A stretch of 64,000 nt of DNA, taken from contig SRSI01000079.1 of the NCBI GenBank assembly GCA_005656395.1, positions 806,001 to 870,000 of the forward strand, read 5' to 3'. The notes beneath the pieces were generated by a model. It saw nothing but the letters and a program-made list of their open reading frames with translations, was not told the DNA's origin and ran no database searches. Shown here in pieces: positions 1-11,744 of the stretch. Each line of letters starts with the position of its first letter. Positions within the stretch are counted from its first letter, which is position 1. The stretch is from Strongyloides papillosus (taxonomy: Eukaryota > Nematoda > Chromadorea > Rhabditida > Strongyloididae). A program made the translations under genes and the position numbers.

Positions 1-1215
1 CAAAGCAGCACTCGAAGAGTTTCTAGAATGTTGCTGCAAGTAGATGTGATGATGTTCAAAAGGGGGCCGATAAACCTGCACTTGTTCCGAGTGATAGCGC
101 TCCGTGAATTGCCGGTCCAAAAATCGATTTGACGGAGATATCCCACATCTACTTGGAAACGGTGGAGTCGGCCCATACTATCACGAGTACAAAAAACAGA
201 TGCTAAAGGATGTCGCAGAAACTATAAAAAGGATAAATGTAAATAAATAAAGATAAATATTACCTTTTCTGTATTAAGATCTATACTTAATTGATTAATT
301 AAGTCGTAGAAAGCTAATTACCCCACCTATGTTCTTTTATAAAAAAGATGACACCAAAAATTGTGTACTCATAAAACAGCAAAAAAAAGAACATTCTACT
401 ACAAAGGTTGACTTTATCTAAAAAACATTGTTTTTCTTCTTGGAACACCTTATTCTACGTAGTCCTTTTGTAGGGAAAGTTTAAATGTGATCAAAAATTG
501 TTTGATACGACTAAAACTGGACTTTTGTGGGACTTTAAATGTTGCCACAAATGATGGAACTGAGAATTCCATTCGTCCATTTGAAATAAAGATCCCTAAT
601 GGTTTTAAAGTAGTTTTAGATGTTGCACCACATAGATCATTCAATGTAACTTATGAAATTTGCAGGAGAATAGTTAAGAATCACAATGGTCGTTGCTCTT
701 CCTTGTTCATTTTTGCTAAGTGTCCCTCAATTTTCCTGAATTCTTGGCACATACTGGTTCTACAAAAAGCTGGTGTTTAATCAATAATGAGTGGTGCAAA
801 TGTGGCGTAAGATTCAATATCACTACTCTGGGTTCTACTCCAAAAAAGGTGCTTTCGATAATCTAATTTCTCCTGGGACTCATAACAGCATTGAAAGGGC
901 TTCTAGAAAAGTCATCACAGGTAGACATATAAGAGGAGACCGATAAACTACATCTGGTGTTAGTGACTTCGTTTCATATATTGCTGACCCTAACACCAAA
1001 ATTGACGGAGTTGTGCTGTGTCTATTATAAAAGTGGAATCAGTCCATAGTATCATGACTGTAACAAAAGAGATGCGAGTCGATGTAGCCATAACTAAAGA
1101 GAGATGAAATGAAAGAATAAAATCAAGCATTGCCTTTTCTGTGTTAAAATCTATACTCTAATTGATAAAATAAAAGTAGTAAAAAACTAATTTTCTATCG
1201 ATGTTCTTTATTGAA
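1..1215. repeat. Diverged tandem duplication, decayed, cut by the left edge
   Basis: The first ~335 bases and bases ~880-1215 are related at an offset of about 869 bp. Shared landmarks are CCGATAAAC (near 68 and 939), a TTTTCTGT..TTAA..TCTATACT string (near 266 and 1135) and a TATGTTCTTT/GATGTTCTTT string (near 330 and 1197). In one frame the left copy reads as a short C-terminal coding tail ending at a TAA near 250. The same frame in the right copy has a TAG where the left copy has a tyrosine codon, so the right copy looks dead. I do not recognise the ancestral protein. The left copy probably continues outside the window. Confidence 0.55.
430..800 (+). pseudogene. Possible decayed coding fragment, 97 open codons without ATG
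   Basis: From 487 to 780 there are 97 open codons on the + strand in DNA richer in GC than its surroundings. There is no usable ATG: the only ATG just upstream is followed at once by a TGA. The segment lies between the two copies of the decayed tandem repeat and may belong to the same dead gene family. After the stop at 778-780 another frame continues with coding-like composition, which suggests a frameshift. I do not recognise the product. Confidence 0.3.
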
Positions 1216-1661
1216 ATAAAAAGCGTACCAAAAAAATTTGTTGTTCAGTCATACAATGACAGACAAACGTTTCACCGCCAGAATCAACGATACCCAAAAG
1301 TCTGCCATTTCTTTTCTTTTTAGAATACTTTACTCTTTTAATCCTCTGAGTTAAAGGTTTTGTTTTGTACCACTATAAAAGCGTCGGTTACCTTCTCTAT
1401 TTATTATTTTACTTTTTGCGTCTATCATTGCAATATACCTTTCTTTCATCGTGATTTATTTTGTCTTTTTGTGGTGTTGTAAATTTTATTTTTTGTCCAA
1501 AGCTTCTTTTTACCCTTTCGATACTACACTTTTTTCGTGATGTCATTTTATTTATCACCAATAATTTATCAGTTGTTTAATTTCGTAGTTTTTAGTTCTA
1601 CTGGACTCTACTAGGATACTAATCGCAATACCTTAATATCCTTGTATATAAATTTTAACTA
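1216..1661. other. Upstream region of first zinc-finger gene
   Basis: No gene seen. AT-rich DNA between the decayed repeat and the start codon of the next gene. It should hold that gene's promoter. No clear TATA box or other named site was identified. Confidence 0.5.
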
Positions 1662-3941
1662 ATGAAAAGAATCAGTAATATAGTGGATACTCCAATTTAC
1701 CAGTTACCGGGAAGTGATAGGTACCAACACACGGAGGATGAAGCTGTATCTTCAATCCCAACTAAAAAGACTAAATTTGATGTAAGTGAAATAAACACCA
1801 TTCCAAATAATATGATGTTTTAGCGAGAGTTATCTAAGGAAAATGATGAGAATGCAAATAGACATGAAGGCTCCTCAACGGTCTTGAATTTCGTACTTAA
1901 TGTTGATGATGGACAGGACGTTGCTCCAAAGAGGTCAAAAACCACGAGGCGTCGAGGATTTCCTATCAAGGTAACAAGAATCAGAGCACGAAGGGATACA
2001 ATGTCAATTGAGGAGCTACAAGACTGCTTGGACAGAAAGTTAGAGGAAAAAATAAATCGAAGTGGATGTGTAAAGCTAATTGATAGGACACATGTCCAGT
2101 GTTTGGGGTGCCCAGCAGTCATATCCCTAAACAGGAAATTTGAAGTCTGCCACATCATAAGACATTTCTCTTCCTGGCACAAGACAAACCACTTTTGTAC
2201 CAGAACCTGGCCAGGATTAGAAGGACGCCTATACACGAAATCGAACACGTACTTAAAGCTTCTACATGGATGTCCAAAAGACAAAAACTTCTTCACAGGA
2301 AAGGAGATTTCTTTCGTCCCAAAGGATGAGGATGTTGTTAAGAAGGTTACTTCGAGGGATAAGTGTAAGAAACCATTATACGGTCCAGAGAAGTCTTCTT
2401 TTAACGTTAGATGTAATTTATGTGGTTTTTTGATGGAGCATCGCGACGTATCCACACATTTTCTTACATGTCACTCGGAAAATATAAATGCTCCTAGATG
2501 TAATCTTTGTACGCAAGAAGTACTTATCAATGCTGAATTGAAATTCTTGTACGAGAAAGATTACCAAATTTCAATTGTTGATGAGGAAAGCACAAGGTCT
2601 ATCACTCTTAATAGATCTTTCGGAGGAGTTGATGATCTCTACAAAGTCTTTTCTGCTTCAGACTTTGGTGAATCGACATATAGTAAAGACAATTCATTGG
2701 ACGAGGCAATAAACATGGAAGACCCTCAGGAGGAGGACACCTTAAAAGTTGAAGGATCCAACAATTCCCGTGACTTAGGAAAAGGTGCAAAACCGAAAAG
2801 AGTTTTCGTCCACCCACGATACAGACAAGCTGTTCCAGAAAATTCGCGTTTCGTTGAGGAGTTAGCGATAAATCAGTGGAGATGCAAACTATGTGACGCG
2901 ATTATTGTTGGTGCCGTCATATCTTCAGCTGCTACAAAACATTTCAAAAAATACCACTATGAGGATAGTACCTACTTCGATGAAGGAACCAACAAAGAAA
3001 GATACAACCCAAAGTCTATCTTCTATCAGTTTTCTATGGAATTATGTGATGCACGCCTCATTAAGTGTTCTAGAGGTAGTATGCGAATGATTGATGAGAG
3101 AACCATCTGCTGTAAGGAATGTAATGGTGATTGTATGAATCTTCATAAGGATTTTAATATTTGCCGTGGAATAAAGCATTTGAAATCTAAGCATCCAGAG
3201 CTGATGCCTGAGCATAATGAATCTGTTGATGGGGAGATAATTAATAGTGGAGATCTATGTGGTATTGAAGACAGTAGAGGGTTATTGCTTGATGAAGATC
3301 TTCCACATGTTTATGAAGTTAAAGAGGAATCCTTTAGTGATCATAATGACACTATATCACATAGTGGAGCTCAGGACAATCTTGTACCAGATGTTTTTAA
3401 AGATTATGTTCCTGCTTCATCTTTAGGTGGTGAAAGTGCTTTACTTGCTCCTACAATCAAAGAGGAATGTTTGTTTAATCCTCAAGAAAATGACCACGAT
3501 CTCACTGGTCTTCCTTACAAACCCAATAATTCATTATCTCGAATAGAAACTGCTCATAGAAATATTTTTGAAGATGCCTCTTATGATGATGTCATATCAT
3601 GTAATGTTGATTATGATGACTATGTATCAAATAATTTTCCGGATTACTCATCTACTTCACCTTCCTATCTTTATGGACTAAATTCTATGGAGCACTCCGA
3701 CAATTACCCATCCTCTTCATTACTGCCATCTCAAGGAACATTAGGAATTCAACTTTATGATGGATCTACTGATTTCTTCGCAAAAGTAGTAGACTACCAA
3801 AACTATCCAATTCCAATGGATGCGGTAGATTCAATTATTATGATGCATGACATTGATGGAAGAGAATGTTATATTTTAATGACAGAGGCGGATGAACTAA
3901 ATTTCGAGACTGCATTTAAAATCTTCCGTAAGGACTATTAG
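1662..3941 (+). CDS. Multi-zinc-finger protein, paralogue A (745 aa, 2 exons)
   Basis: Probable nuclear DNA- or RNA-binding zinc-finger protein; I do not recognise an orthologue. Exon 1 is 1662-1781, a 42-bp intron (1782-1823, GTAAGT...TTTTAG) follows, and exon 2 is 1824-3941. The junction is phase 0, which supplies an ATG for an open frame that otherwise lacks one. After a basic region (residues ~75-95) come C-x2-C..H..H modules: around residues 130-160 (VQCLGC), 237-257 (VRCNLC), a CNLC pair near 265, 393-420 (WRCKLC) and 470-498 (CCKEC). The spacings between the Cys and His pairs are wider than in classical C2H2 fingers. An acidic, Ser/Asp-rich region of about 200 residues follows, and the C-terminus carries a CYILMTEADEL tail. 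Paralogue B at 6397-8962 has the same order of modules and tail but a much longer acidic N-terminus and one more finger. The coding frame is certain; the function is inferred only from the fingers. Confidence 0.85.
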
Positions 3942-6371
3942 GAGACTAACTTTGTTTTTCTATACGCAACTTACATATTTATGTATATAGAGTACATGTA
4001 CATTAATAGTATGTACTATCTTGGTAGAGATTTTTTAAAGATATAATTCCATTGTCTTCTCTACTTAATTTTTTTTTGTTGTAATTGATAATTGTATTAT
4101 ATGTTGTATTTAATTGTAAATAGTTTTTTGTAATATTTTACTAAATTAATTTAAGAGTTTACCAATAAATTAAATTTATACAATTGATCCGTTTAATTTT
4201 TTCTTTTACCTACATTGAGGTTCTTTTTCAAAATTGTTTATTTCCAAAATTTACTACCTTATATGTACCAAAACATAACCAGAAAGTAATGGCTAAAAGA
4301 ACACACCATCAACAAAGTTTATGTATATATCATGTATTATCAATTAAAAAAGTACATAATGTTATAAGTCATTCCATCATTTATAAGTGAAAGAAAAGCT
4401 AAACAATTAGATTGACTTTCTATAATCATTGCTTTTCATAGTCTAAATACATTGGTCAAATTTATTATTAATACATTATATCATAATTTCTTTTATTATT
4501 ACTGTCTATTAGAATACCAATTATCGCAAAATTTTTATTTTTACTTGTACATGACTTTTTTCCCAAAATCTACTACTTTTTATTTGGCGTCATATTATGT
4601 GAAACAGCAACATACTCTTGTTTGAGGTCTAACAAAGATCGGTTGATTACTACTGATATGATAACGTTAAAAGATGACTTTTTTTCCTCAATGAACATAG
4701 TTTATCAGTTTTGTTTTTTATAACATCTATTGTATATATTAATATTAAAGTCTATAATACTTGTTTACTTGGAGATGAAATAAATTATATTTTTTAAATG
4801 ACGGTAATCTATGATTGTTAAGAATGCAAAAGAACTCTTTATTCTTAATGAAGATAGTATTATTCATTATGGAGACATATACATTCATTTTTTTTGATAA
4901 TTATTGTCTTTTCAATCTTGAAAAAGAGATAGATACGTAACTAGAGTGTGGTCAGAAGAAGATGTAGATTGTAAATTTTATTTATTCATCATTAAGAAAG
5001 GCTGTTTCTTGAAAGAATAAATCTTACAATAGTTTTTTACACTTCTCCTAACCATGTCTTAACCTCGGTGTTTTATCATATTGTTTAATGTATGTAAGTT
5101 ATAATGTAAATTGTTTATTCCGATTAAGTAAATTTTCCTTTTATATTTTTTTGAATGTTTCATGTCCACAAATAAGTAAAATACCATGATGGGAAAGTAC
5201 TATGTTTATGCCAGATTCGTAGATATCTTATCACAACTATCGCTAATCTTATTCCTCCATACACTTATGTTTTTCCGTGGTAACATCTAGAAGAAGAAAT
5301 AACTACTAACCTTAAGAGAAGTAGAACATCCCAGGCACACTAAAAATCCGATGGTATCACCAAAAAACCCATAACAACGATACTGATACTGTGTGATAAA
5401 AAAAAGTATTCCAATAACAAACATGCACCTTTATCTTGAGCAAATAAATAACAACACATATTTAAAACATTATGTTTAAAGAAGCGCGGGAGTATGTTAT
5501 GAAGGCCCTGCTACAGTTAGATTAAAGTTTATAAACATTCTTGTTGTGTACATATTAAAATTTGTGCGATACATAAACTAGGACATTATTATTTATAAAG
5601 TTAATGTATACGTAATCAACATCATCTGGTTGCATATAGAGATGTTGTTGTGGTTCCTTTCCTCCTTCGCTCTCACCTCCATAGTTGTATTTCAGGCATC
5701 TAGAAATGAGAAGTAAAAAATATATGTGTTATATACTGGGGAGATAAAAAGAAATATAGAGTACGTACTTTGATGATGATAGAGAAAATATTTTGCCGCT
5801 TCATCTATCATATATACACTTCTCTCACCTAACAAAGGCCTCTACCCCTCCAAATGTATAAATGCGACGCGATAATGTTGGAGTAGTGTTTATAACAAAA
5901 TTTGTATACACCCTACTATGTCAAATGTATTACTTCTCGAACCTTCCCTCCATAGAATGATTCTTCTTAAGAGAATTCATTTTCTCCAAAATCGCGATGG
6001 GGTATTCATATTTATAAAATATCCTTCTAATGATAACAACAACCATTATTTTATTGAAATTTTCATAATTAATCCCATTAACAGGTGATTTCCTTTTTAA
6101 AATCTTTTAAAATATTTTGTTTATCGATTTAACATGCTACATGTGTGTTACGCGACCACTTTTTTGTACGCATTTTTAAATTATAATAGAGATCGTTACA
6201 CCATTCAATAGCGCAAATAATAATATTAGCCAATATTTAGAATTTTATTAATTAATAGTGAATAAAAATATAATTAAAATGATATTTTATTAATCTCCAT
6301 CATCCCGCGTATCACATTTTACGTTAGTGTCAATTTCTCTTCAAGATTATTTCCATCTAAAATGTCTACAG
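3942..6371. other. Intergenic AT-rich spacer between zinc-finger paralogues
   Basis: Nothing convincing. An AATAAA at 4164-4169 could be the polyadenylation signal of paralogue A. A 68-codon open frame at 4184-4390 has AT-driven composition and no splice support. Bases ~5200-5950 are slightly richer in GC but hold no open frame or RNA structure I can identify. Confidence 0.5.
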
Positions 6372-6383
6372 TTTTCTTTTCAG
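6372..6383 (+). promoter_or_regulatory. Likely spliced-leader trans-splice acceptor of paralogue B
   Basis: A run of pyrimidines ending TTTTCAG lies 13 bases before the ATG at 6397, with no partner donor upstream that would join in frame. In nematodes such an acceptor just 5' of the start codon normally receives a spliced leader. This is inferred from consensus only. Confidence 0.5.
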
Positions 6384-6396
6384 AACAGCATAAGGT

Positions 6397-8962
6397 ATGG
6401 TTAATGTTGCTACAAATAATAGTAGCAGTAGAAGAGCTTCACAACGTCTCCAACGGAAAAGGAAGTACGTTGAGGATGGGGAAGGAAATTCGAGTAGTGA
6501 GAAGCCAATTAAACTAGGCGCTGACGAGGCTGTTAATGAAGAAGTCACTGCTGAATCTACAGTCAGTGATCATCAAAACAATGAAGAAAACGTCACTGGA
6601 AGTGAGGAACAGATCCATGTAGAGTCTATAGTTGAGGAGCACGATAACAGTGTACAGATCAGTAATAACAATGGTAGTGACATCCCCATCCCCGAAGAAG
6701 GTATTCACGAGGGAGAGGGTATCGTGCACGAAGACCATACTGTTGAGGGAGATGAAGTACACCATGAACTCCCATCAGAACGTGATGAAGCAATTAGTGA
6801 CCATATAAATGTTGAGGATGGAAAGTATCACCAGGACAAGCTGAAAGGAGATGAAGTAGTGGAGCATGAAGACGATAGAAGTGATCCAATTCTAGTGGAC
6901 GAGGAGCATCTCCAAGGTCATGAAGTAATAAGAATGTACAGTCCAGGAGGTACGACAGAATACGTTCAAATCGCTGAAGGAGATATCCCGGACGGTGAAG
7001 CAGTTTACGTTGATGAGAACGGAGTCATCCTTGGTAGTGTACCGCCAGAGGAGTTGCATGAATTTGAAAATGCCGTCCAGCCACCACCTCCAAGGAGCAC
7101 GATGATTGCGACAACCGGAAGCGAAACAGGGGAGCCAAGGGAGGTTGAATTTAGTTTCTACGACCAGAAGAATGTTTGTTGTGGCATGTGTGGTGAGGTC
7201 GTGCCATTCGACTCGCTTATGAATCAGCATCTACCGGAGAGACACCCTGAGATAATGAATGGTAATGGATCTGTAGACTTTGAAGAAGTACCTTATTCTG
7301 AATGGTTGAAAGACAAGCTACACAAACAAAAGGGATCAATGGATGGAGGTAGCAGGAATATGGGGTCCGGTAGTGATTCTTATGTTGGTATACCTGGACC
7401 GGCAACTCAAAGGCACCCACCATACGCACCTCCCAGGTCAAATGGAGAACGCGTCCTTCGTAAGGTATCCCAGGTACGTGTCAATCCCACAGAGATGACG
7501 ATACCTCAATTGGAAAATGCTCTTAGAAAGAAGATGGTTGAAAAAATGGGGAGAAAAGTACCTGTAACGTTAGTAGATAAACAACACGCGCAGTGCGGTA
7601 TCTGTCAGGCTATAGTATCGTTGAACAAGAAATTTGAAATCGTACACCTTGTAAGGCACTTCAATGCTTGGCATCCAAGCGTACACAGATGTTCTGGGAG
7701 CTGGCCTGGTCTGAAAGGCAACACACCAGCAACTCAACAAGCAGGGGTTCCTAAACCGCTGAGTTGTGTTGACTTTGCGATTGTCGACTCGAACATTAAT
7801 GCAAATGATAACCTTCAATGTATTTGGTGTGGGATGTTTATGGATACACAGGCTCTTGCAATGCACTTTTATGAAGTCCATCCATCGGAAGTCGAGGTAC
7901 CGAGATGCCATTTATGTTTACTGGAGTTGGTTGTTAACGCCAGACTGTCGGAGAAGTTTGGGCACGACTTCCAAATTACACTACCCGATGAGCATCACTT
8001 CTATTGTGGAAAATATGGAACTAAATATTCAAAAGAAAAAGATCTTGAAAAAGGTATGTTTTTATTTAGTTTATTTGTTTATACTTTTTATTATCATTAT
8101 AGGCATAGTTGCAAAATTAAAGAAGCTGGAAACAGGGAAAGATGAGGATCTTCCAGAGAATGAAGATGAAGAAGAAAAGGGTGACCCTGATAGTGCAGCA
8201 AACGCCACAACTAACAAGATTGCCCCTGTTCCAGAAAGTTTTTCGAACAGCAGAATGTCTCTGGGTCGCCGCTCAAAACCAAAGCGTCACTTCGTTCAAC
8301 CGGCACTCAGACAAGCAGCACCTAAAGATTCTCAATTCATTGAAGTTATATCCTTATGTCACTGGAAATGCAAACTCTGTGGAGATGGTATTATGGCTGC
8401 GGTTATCTCAGCAGGCGCTATCCGCCACTTTAGAAGTAAGCACCCAGATGTTTTGGATCAGGTACAAGTTGAATTGTGCAAAGCAAGGTTGGAAAAAGTT
8501 TCAGATGGGTGTATGGAGTTCATCAATCCAACATGTATAGAGTGTCGTGTTTGTCAGATGTCTTATCCTCTACATAAGCCCTATAATATGTGTAGAGCGA
8601 TTCGACACCTCAAAGCGAAGCATCCACAATATATGCCGGAGTACAGCACGGACAACGACCCTAATAAACCTCCTGGTGAGGAAGCATCCAGTTCGATGAT
8701 GGATGAGAGCAATTGTTTCAACAATGACACAATCTTCAACGAAACGCAGGGAGGAAACGCCACTTCAAGTTCTTTAAGTGGTCAAGACTTGAAAGTTGGA
8801 GAATTAGTTACTGATCCAAGTGTTATAGCAGAGTTAAGAGAGAAGTATGGAGTGGAATTTGATAAAGTCCAACAGGTCACCAACTCAAATGGAGAACAAA
8901 TATATATATTAATGACTGATGATCAAGAATTGGATGACGTTACCATCCAGAATATGTTATAA
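6397..8962 (+). CDS. Multi-zinc-finger protein, paralogue B (838 aa, 2 exons)
   Basis: Exon 1 is 6397-8053; a 49-bp intron (8054-8102, GTATGT...TTATAG) is followed by exon 2, 8103-8962, and the split codon gives Gly553. The N-terminal ~230 residues are very acidic with many Glu, Asp and His. Fingers follow near residues 262-285 (VCCGMC, absent from paralogue A), 398-427 (AQCGIC..H..H), 470-492 (LQCIWC), ~500 (PRCHLC), ~640 (WKCKLC) and ~697-726 (IECRVC). The protein ends in an IYILMTDDQELDD tail matching the tail of paralogue A. Without the intron, reading runs to a stop soon after the donor, so splicing is required. Both proteins look like regulators built on one nematode-type architecture. 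No specific orthologue is claimed. Confidence 0.87.
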
Positions 8963-9869
8963 AAATCGCCTGAATCCCTGTACACTTCCCACATGGACAT
9001 ACTATACTATTTACTAGCCCCAGAACACAGAACATTTTAAATATATGAATATCGTTAAATCACCAATTAATTAAACAAATAAATACTTTTAATTATATTT
9101 GTTTGATGACTATTTTTTAAGTTGTATTTGAATTTTTTTTAATGTAATAGATAGATCCTGTTTATCTAACTTGTAATTATTGTATATATTTAACAGTTAT
9201 CTTTTTTTAATAATATTTGTTTTGACAGTTATTGTACTTTATCGGTTATATAATAAATGTTATTTTAAGTGGTTTAACTCCATTTTGATGAGGTAGAAGT
9301 TATGGAAAATGATAAAGAATGTATTTTATTGTGTTTAATTTATAATTGTACATGTCATTGAAAGTTTTGAGTATGATTATTAATGTCAATATGATAAAAT
9401 CTATACTTGGCTGTCTATTTTTATTTTAATAAATCTAATTACCATATATTGAAGTGTTTTTTAACATAAAAAATAACCACTTTCTAAACATCTTATGACA
9501 ATACGATATAGACGAAGTATTTTTAGTTATAAAATCAAGTTTAATCAACATGCTTATCAGTTATAACATTTAAATAATAAGTAAAAATAGAAGTTCAAAG
9601 GTAATCGCATTGAAAAGCATAAACAATTAACTTTTTTTAAATGAATACTATTTTTTTGGAATATTGTTTTGATAGAATTGCAAAAAATATGTTGCATTTT
9701 TTATTTTACCATTGTCATTAGCGTAAATATTATTTCATGTTACGTATGTTATTTGGAAGTTGTTATATATAATTTTTATCAGCTATTTATCAAGGATTTT
9801 ACGTGAAAATTAATTCAACCACGAATGAGGGAGATTATGTTGTGTGTAGGTTATTAATGATTATTATTC
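8963..9869. other. 3' flank of paralogue B and spacer
   Basis: An AATAAA at 9078-9083 is a plausible polyadenylation signal for paralogue B. The remainder is AT-rich with no open frame or repeat that I can support. The duplicated block begins at about 9870. Confidence 0.5.
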
Positions 9870-9978
9870 CTATTATGGTGCATTTAAAGATTTGAAGGTA
9901 CTAAAAATATATAAATGGAGGTGGGACATGGTGATAAAGTGGTATTTTTGAAATAATAAATATATGTGTTTGTTGTGG

Positions 9979-9990
9979 TATATAAATATA
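9979..9990 (+). promoter_or_regulatory. TATA-like element upstream of G1, block A
   Basis: TATATAAATATA lies about 57 bases before the G1 start codon. The same 12 bases occur at the equivalent place in block B (13852-13863) although nearby bases differ. This fits a core promoter, but such strings are common in DNA this rich in AT. Confidence 0.35.
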
Positions 9991-10046
9991 GTTTTTCCAT
10001 TGTTGAAGGTTCATATTTTCATAAGTTAACATTCTTCTCATCTACA

Positions 10047-10783
10047 ATGATTTCTGCATTAGTTTTTGAGGAAAGTATTGACATTCATGCTGTCCCACAG
10101 GTATATTTTAGTAAGACCACATACTAATTACAACTAATCTAAAGGACTACATCGTTGAGGATGTCATACGCCAACTAAAATCATATGGAGTGAAATTTGC
10201 AAAAACCTCTGGAGAAAGTTGTGACATATTTGAACAGGTTTTTGATCGATGTATGCGGAGAGAATGTATTGTTAATGCACTTGGATTATGTGATAGTGAG
10301 GTTGTTTTTGTGGTCCGCCAACCAGAGTACAATACTGATATTGTTTATTTGGATGATAATGAACTTTTGGCTAATGATTTGAGGAGATTTCTACCATCGA
10401 ATCAGTATGATGTTGATCGAACGACTGATGATACATCCAGATTGAATGTTAATGATGGTGATAATAATGGGTTTAGTGGTGATTTTGAGGGGAGAGGTAA
10501 TTGGAATTCTGATGGTCCTCAGAGGGATGATCCGGTAGAAAGGCCTGATGAAGGGTCAAGGGACCAACAGCCTGAGGAGCCAAGAGATCAACAACCTGAG
10601 GAGCCAAGAGATCAACAACCTGAGGAACCAAGAGACCAACAGCCTGAGGAACCTAGAGATGAACAACCCGAGGAACCTAGAGATCAACAACCTGAGGAGC
10701 CAACTGAAGAACCAACAGAAGAGCCAAAAGATGTACCAAGTAATCGTCAAGAAGACATCCCTGATCCTCCACGGGACAACTAA
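10047..10783 (+). CDS. G1: acidic protein with eight-residue repeats (230 aa, 2 exons)
   Basis: I do not recognise this gene. Exon 1 (10047-10100, 18 codons) joins in phase 0 across a 44-bp intron (10101-10144) to exon 2 (10145-10783). The first ~110 residues look like a folded domain with mixed hydrophobic and charged residues and three or four cysteines. Then comes an Asn/Asp/Gly-rich linker and six tandem RDQQPEEP units, followed by TEEP units and a short tail. The tail is strongly acidic and likely disordered. There is no signal peptide or membrane segment. The block B copy has the same exon structure but several stops, so this is the only surviving copy here. The acceptor, CTAAAG, is weak but is shared with block B (TCAAAG). 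Function unknown. Confidence 0.6.
10559..10702 (+). repeat. 24-bp coding minisatellite, six units
   Basis: Six in-frame 24-bp units encode RDQQPEEP, one of them as RDEQPEEP. Units differ from each other mainly at synonymous positions. The equivalent part of block B keeps only about three decayed units, so copy number has changed since duplication. Confidence 0.9.
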
Positions 10784-11322
10784 GAAGAATCAACAATATA
10801 TTCATTATCACATTAAAAAATTTGTCAATTCAATTCTGACACCAACATTTCTAGAAGATTACCATGCATAATTGACAAATATTTTTCTGAAATTTTTTAT
10901 GTTAGTAAAGTTTCTATCATTTTAATATAATTATTAGTCATCAAATTCTCTTTTAGTTTGATAGCTACTTTTTAATGCAAAATTTTATTCGGTTTACTGG
11001 TGCCTTCCATTTTATTTCGTTAATAATTAAAAAATCTTCTTTGTTCACCTCTGTAAAATATTAAGCGACAAAATTGACAATGACTGTACCAAAGTAATGA
11101 TGACATTTATTGGTATAAAAGGTACTTTTTTCACTTTTTGTAAATGCAACATCCATTCTTTTATTATCTATCATCACAACAATGTGCATAGCATTTTAAC
11201 AATATTCGTTTAGTTGAATTATAATTTACTTGGTCGTGGGATTTTTTTAATTACCATCGTTTTTCTTCACAGTTTAAAATTCATAATTAACAATATTTTT
11301 TGTAGATACTAACATTTTACTA
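10784..11322. other. Spacer between G1 and G2, block A
   Basis: No gene. The DNA is closely matched by block B (about 14570-15137). A TTTTTTGTAG at 11296-11305 lies 17 bases before the G2 start and is probably a trans-splice acceptor; block B keeps it, ending at 15120. Confidence 0.5.
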
Positions 11323-11744
11323 ATGCCATCCTCGAGAAGACCAAAACAAGATGGTGGTGCCCAGGAGAACTCATCTCTCTTAAAACACTTGCAAGAGATG
11401 CAGGATGATTACAGCAAACAAAGTGAGTTTATCACATATTTCATTGATCTTTAATTTAACATTTTTTAGTTGCCATAAAGAAGAGAGATATCCTCAGTTC
11501 TGGTCCTGAGATTGTCGTTAAGGCAACCGGAATCATCCATAAGACGATAACCGATAATTTACCAGGTGAATTATTGGATATGTCTTATGGTGAGTTCCTA
11601 AAACAGATGAAAGGGTCGAACACTACTTTCGGGAGAGCTAACGATACGCTCGTTGCTATTGAAGACTTAAGGAATAGAGTCAAAAGCGGGACTGCTACGC
11701 ATGATGAGGTCAGCAAGTACAGAGAGCTCAAGAAACTTCTCTGA
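11323..11744 (+). CDS. G2, block A: small borealin-N-terminal-like protein (124 aa)
   Basis: Exon 1 is 11323-11422 and exon 2 is 11470-11744, with a 47-bp intron (GTGAGT...TTTTAG) in phase 1. The protein starts basic (SSRRPK), then has a helical, coiled-coil-like stretch (HLQEMQDDY), an LPGELLDMSYGEFL motif near residues 64-77 and a charged C-terminal helix. The stretch from the first helix to the LP..L..M.Y.EF motif resembles, from memory, the N-terminal domain of borealin, the chromosomal passenger subunit known as CSC-1 in worms. It would therefore bind survivin- and INCENP-like partners, but this is a weak, unconfirmed match. The rest of borealin is absent. The paralogue in block B is intact and only 41 of 91 residues of the second-exon part are identical. 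Confidence 0.7.

Noticed and set aside
4184..4390. 68-codon + strand frame after zinc-finger paralogue A
   Set aside because: Lies in the presumed 3' flank, overlaps no conserved feature and has background composition.
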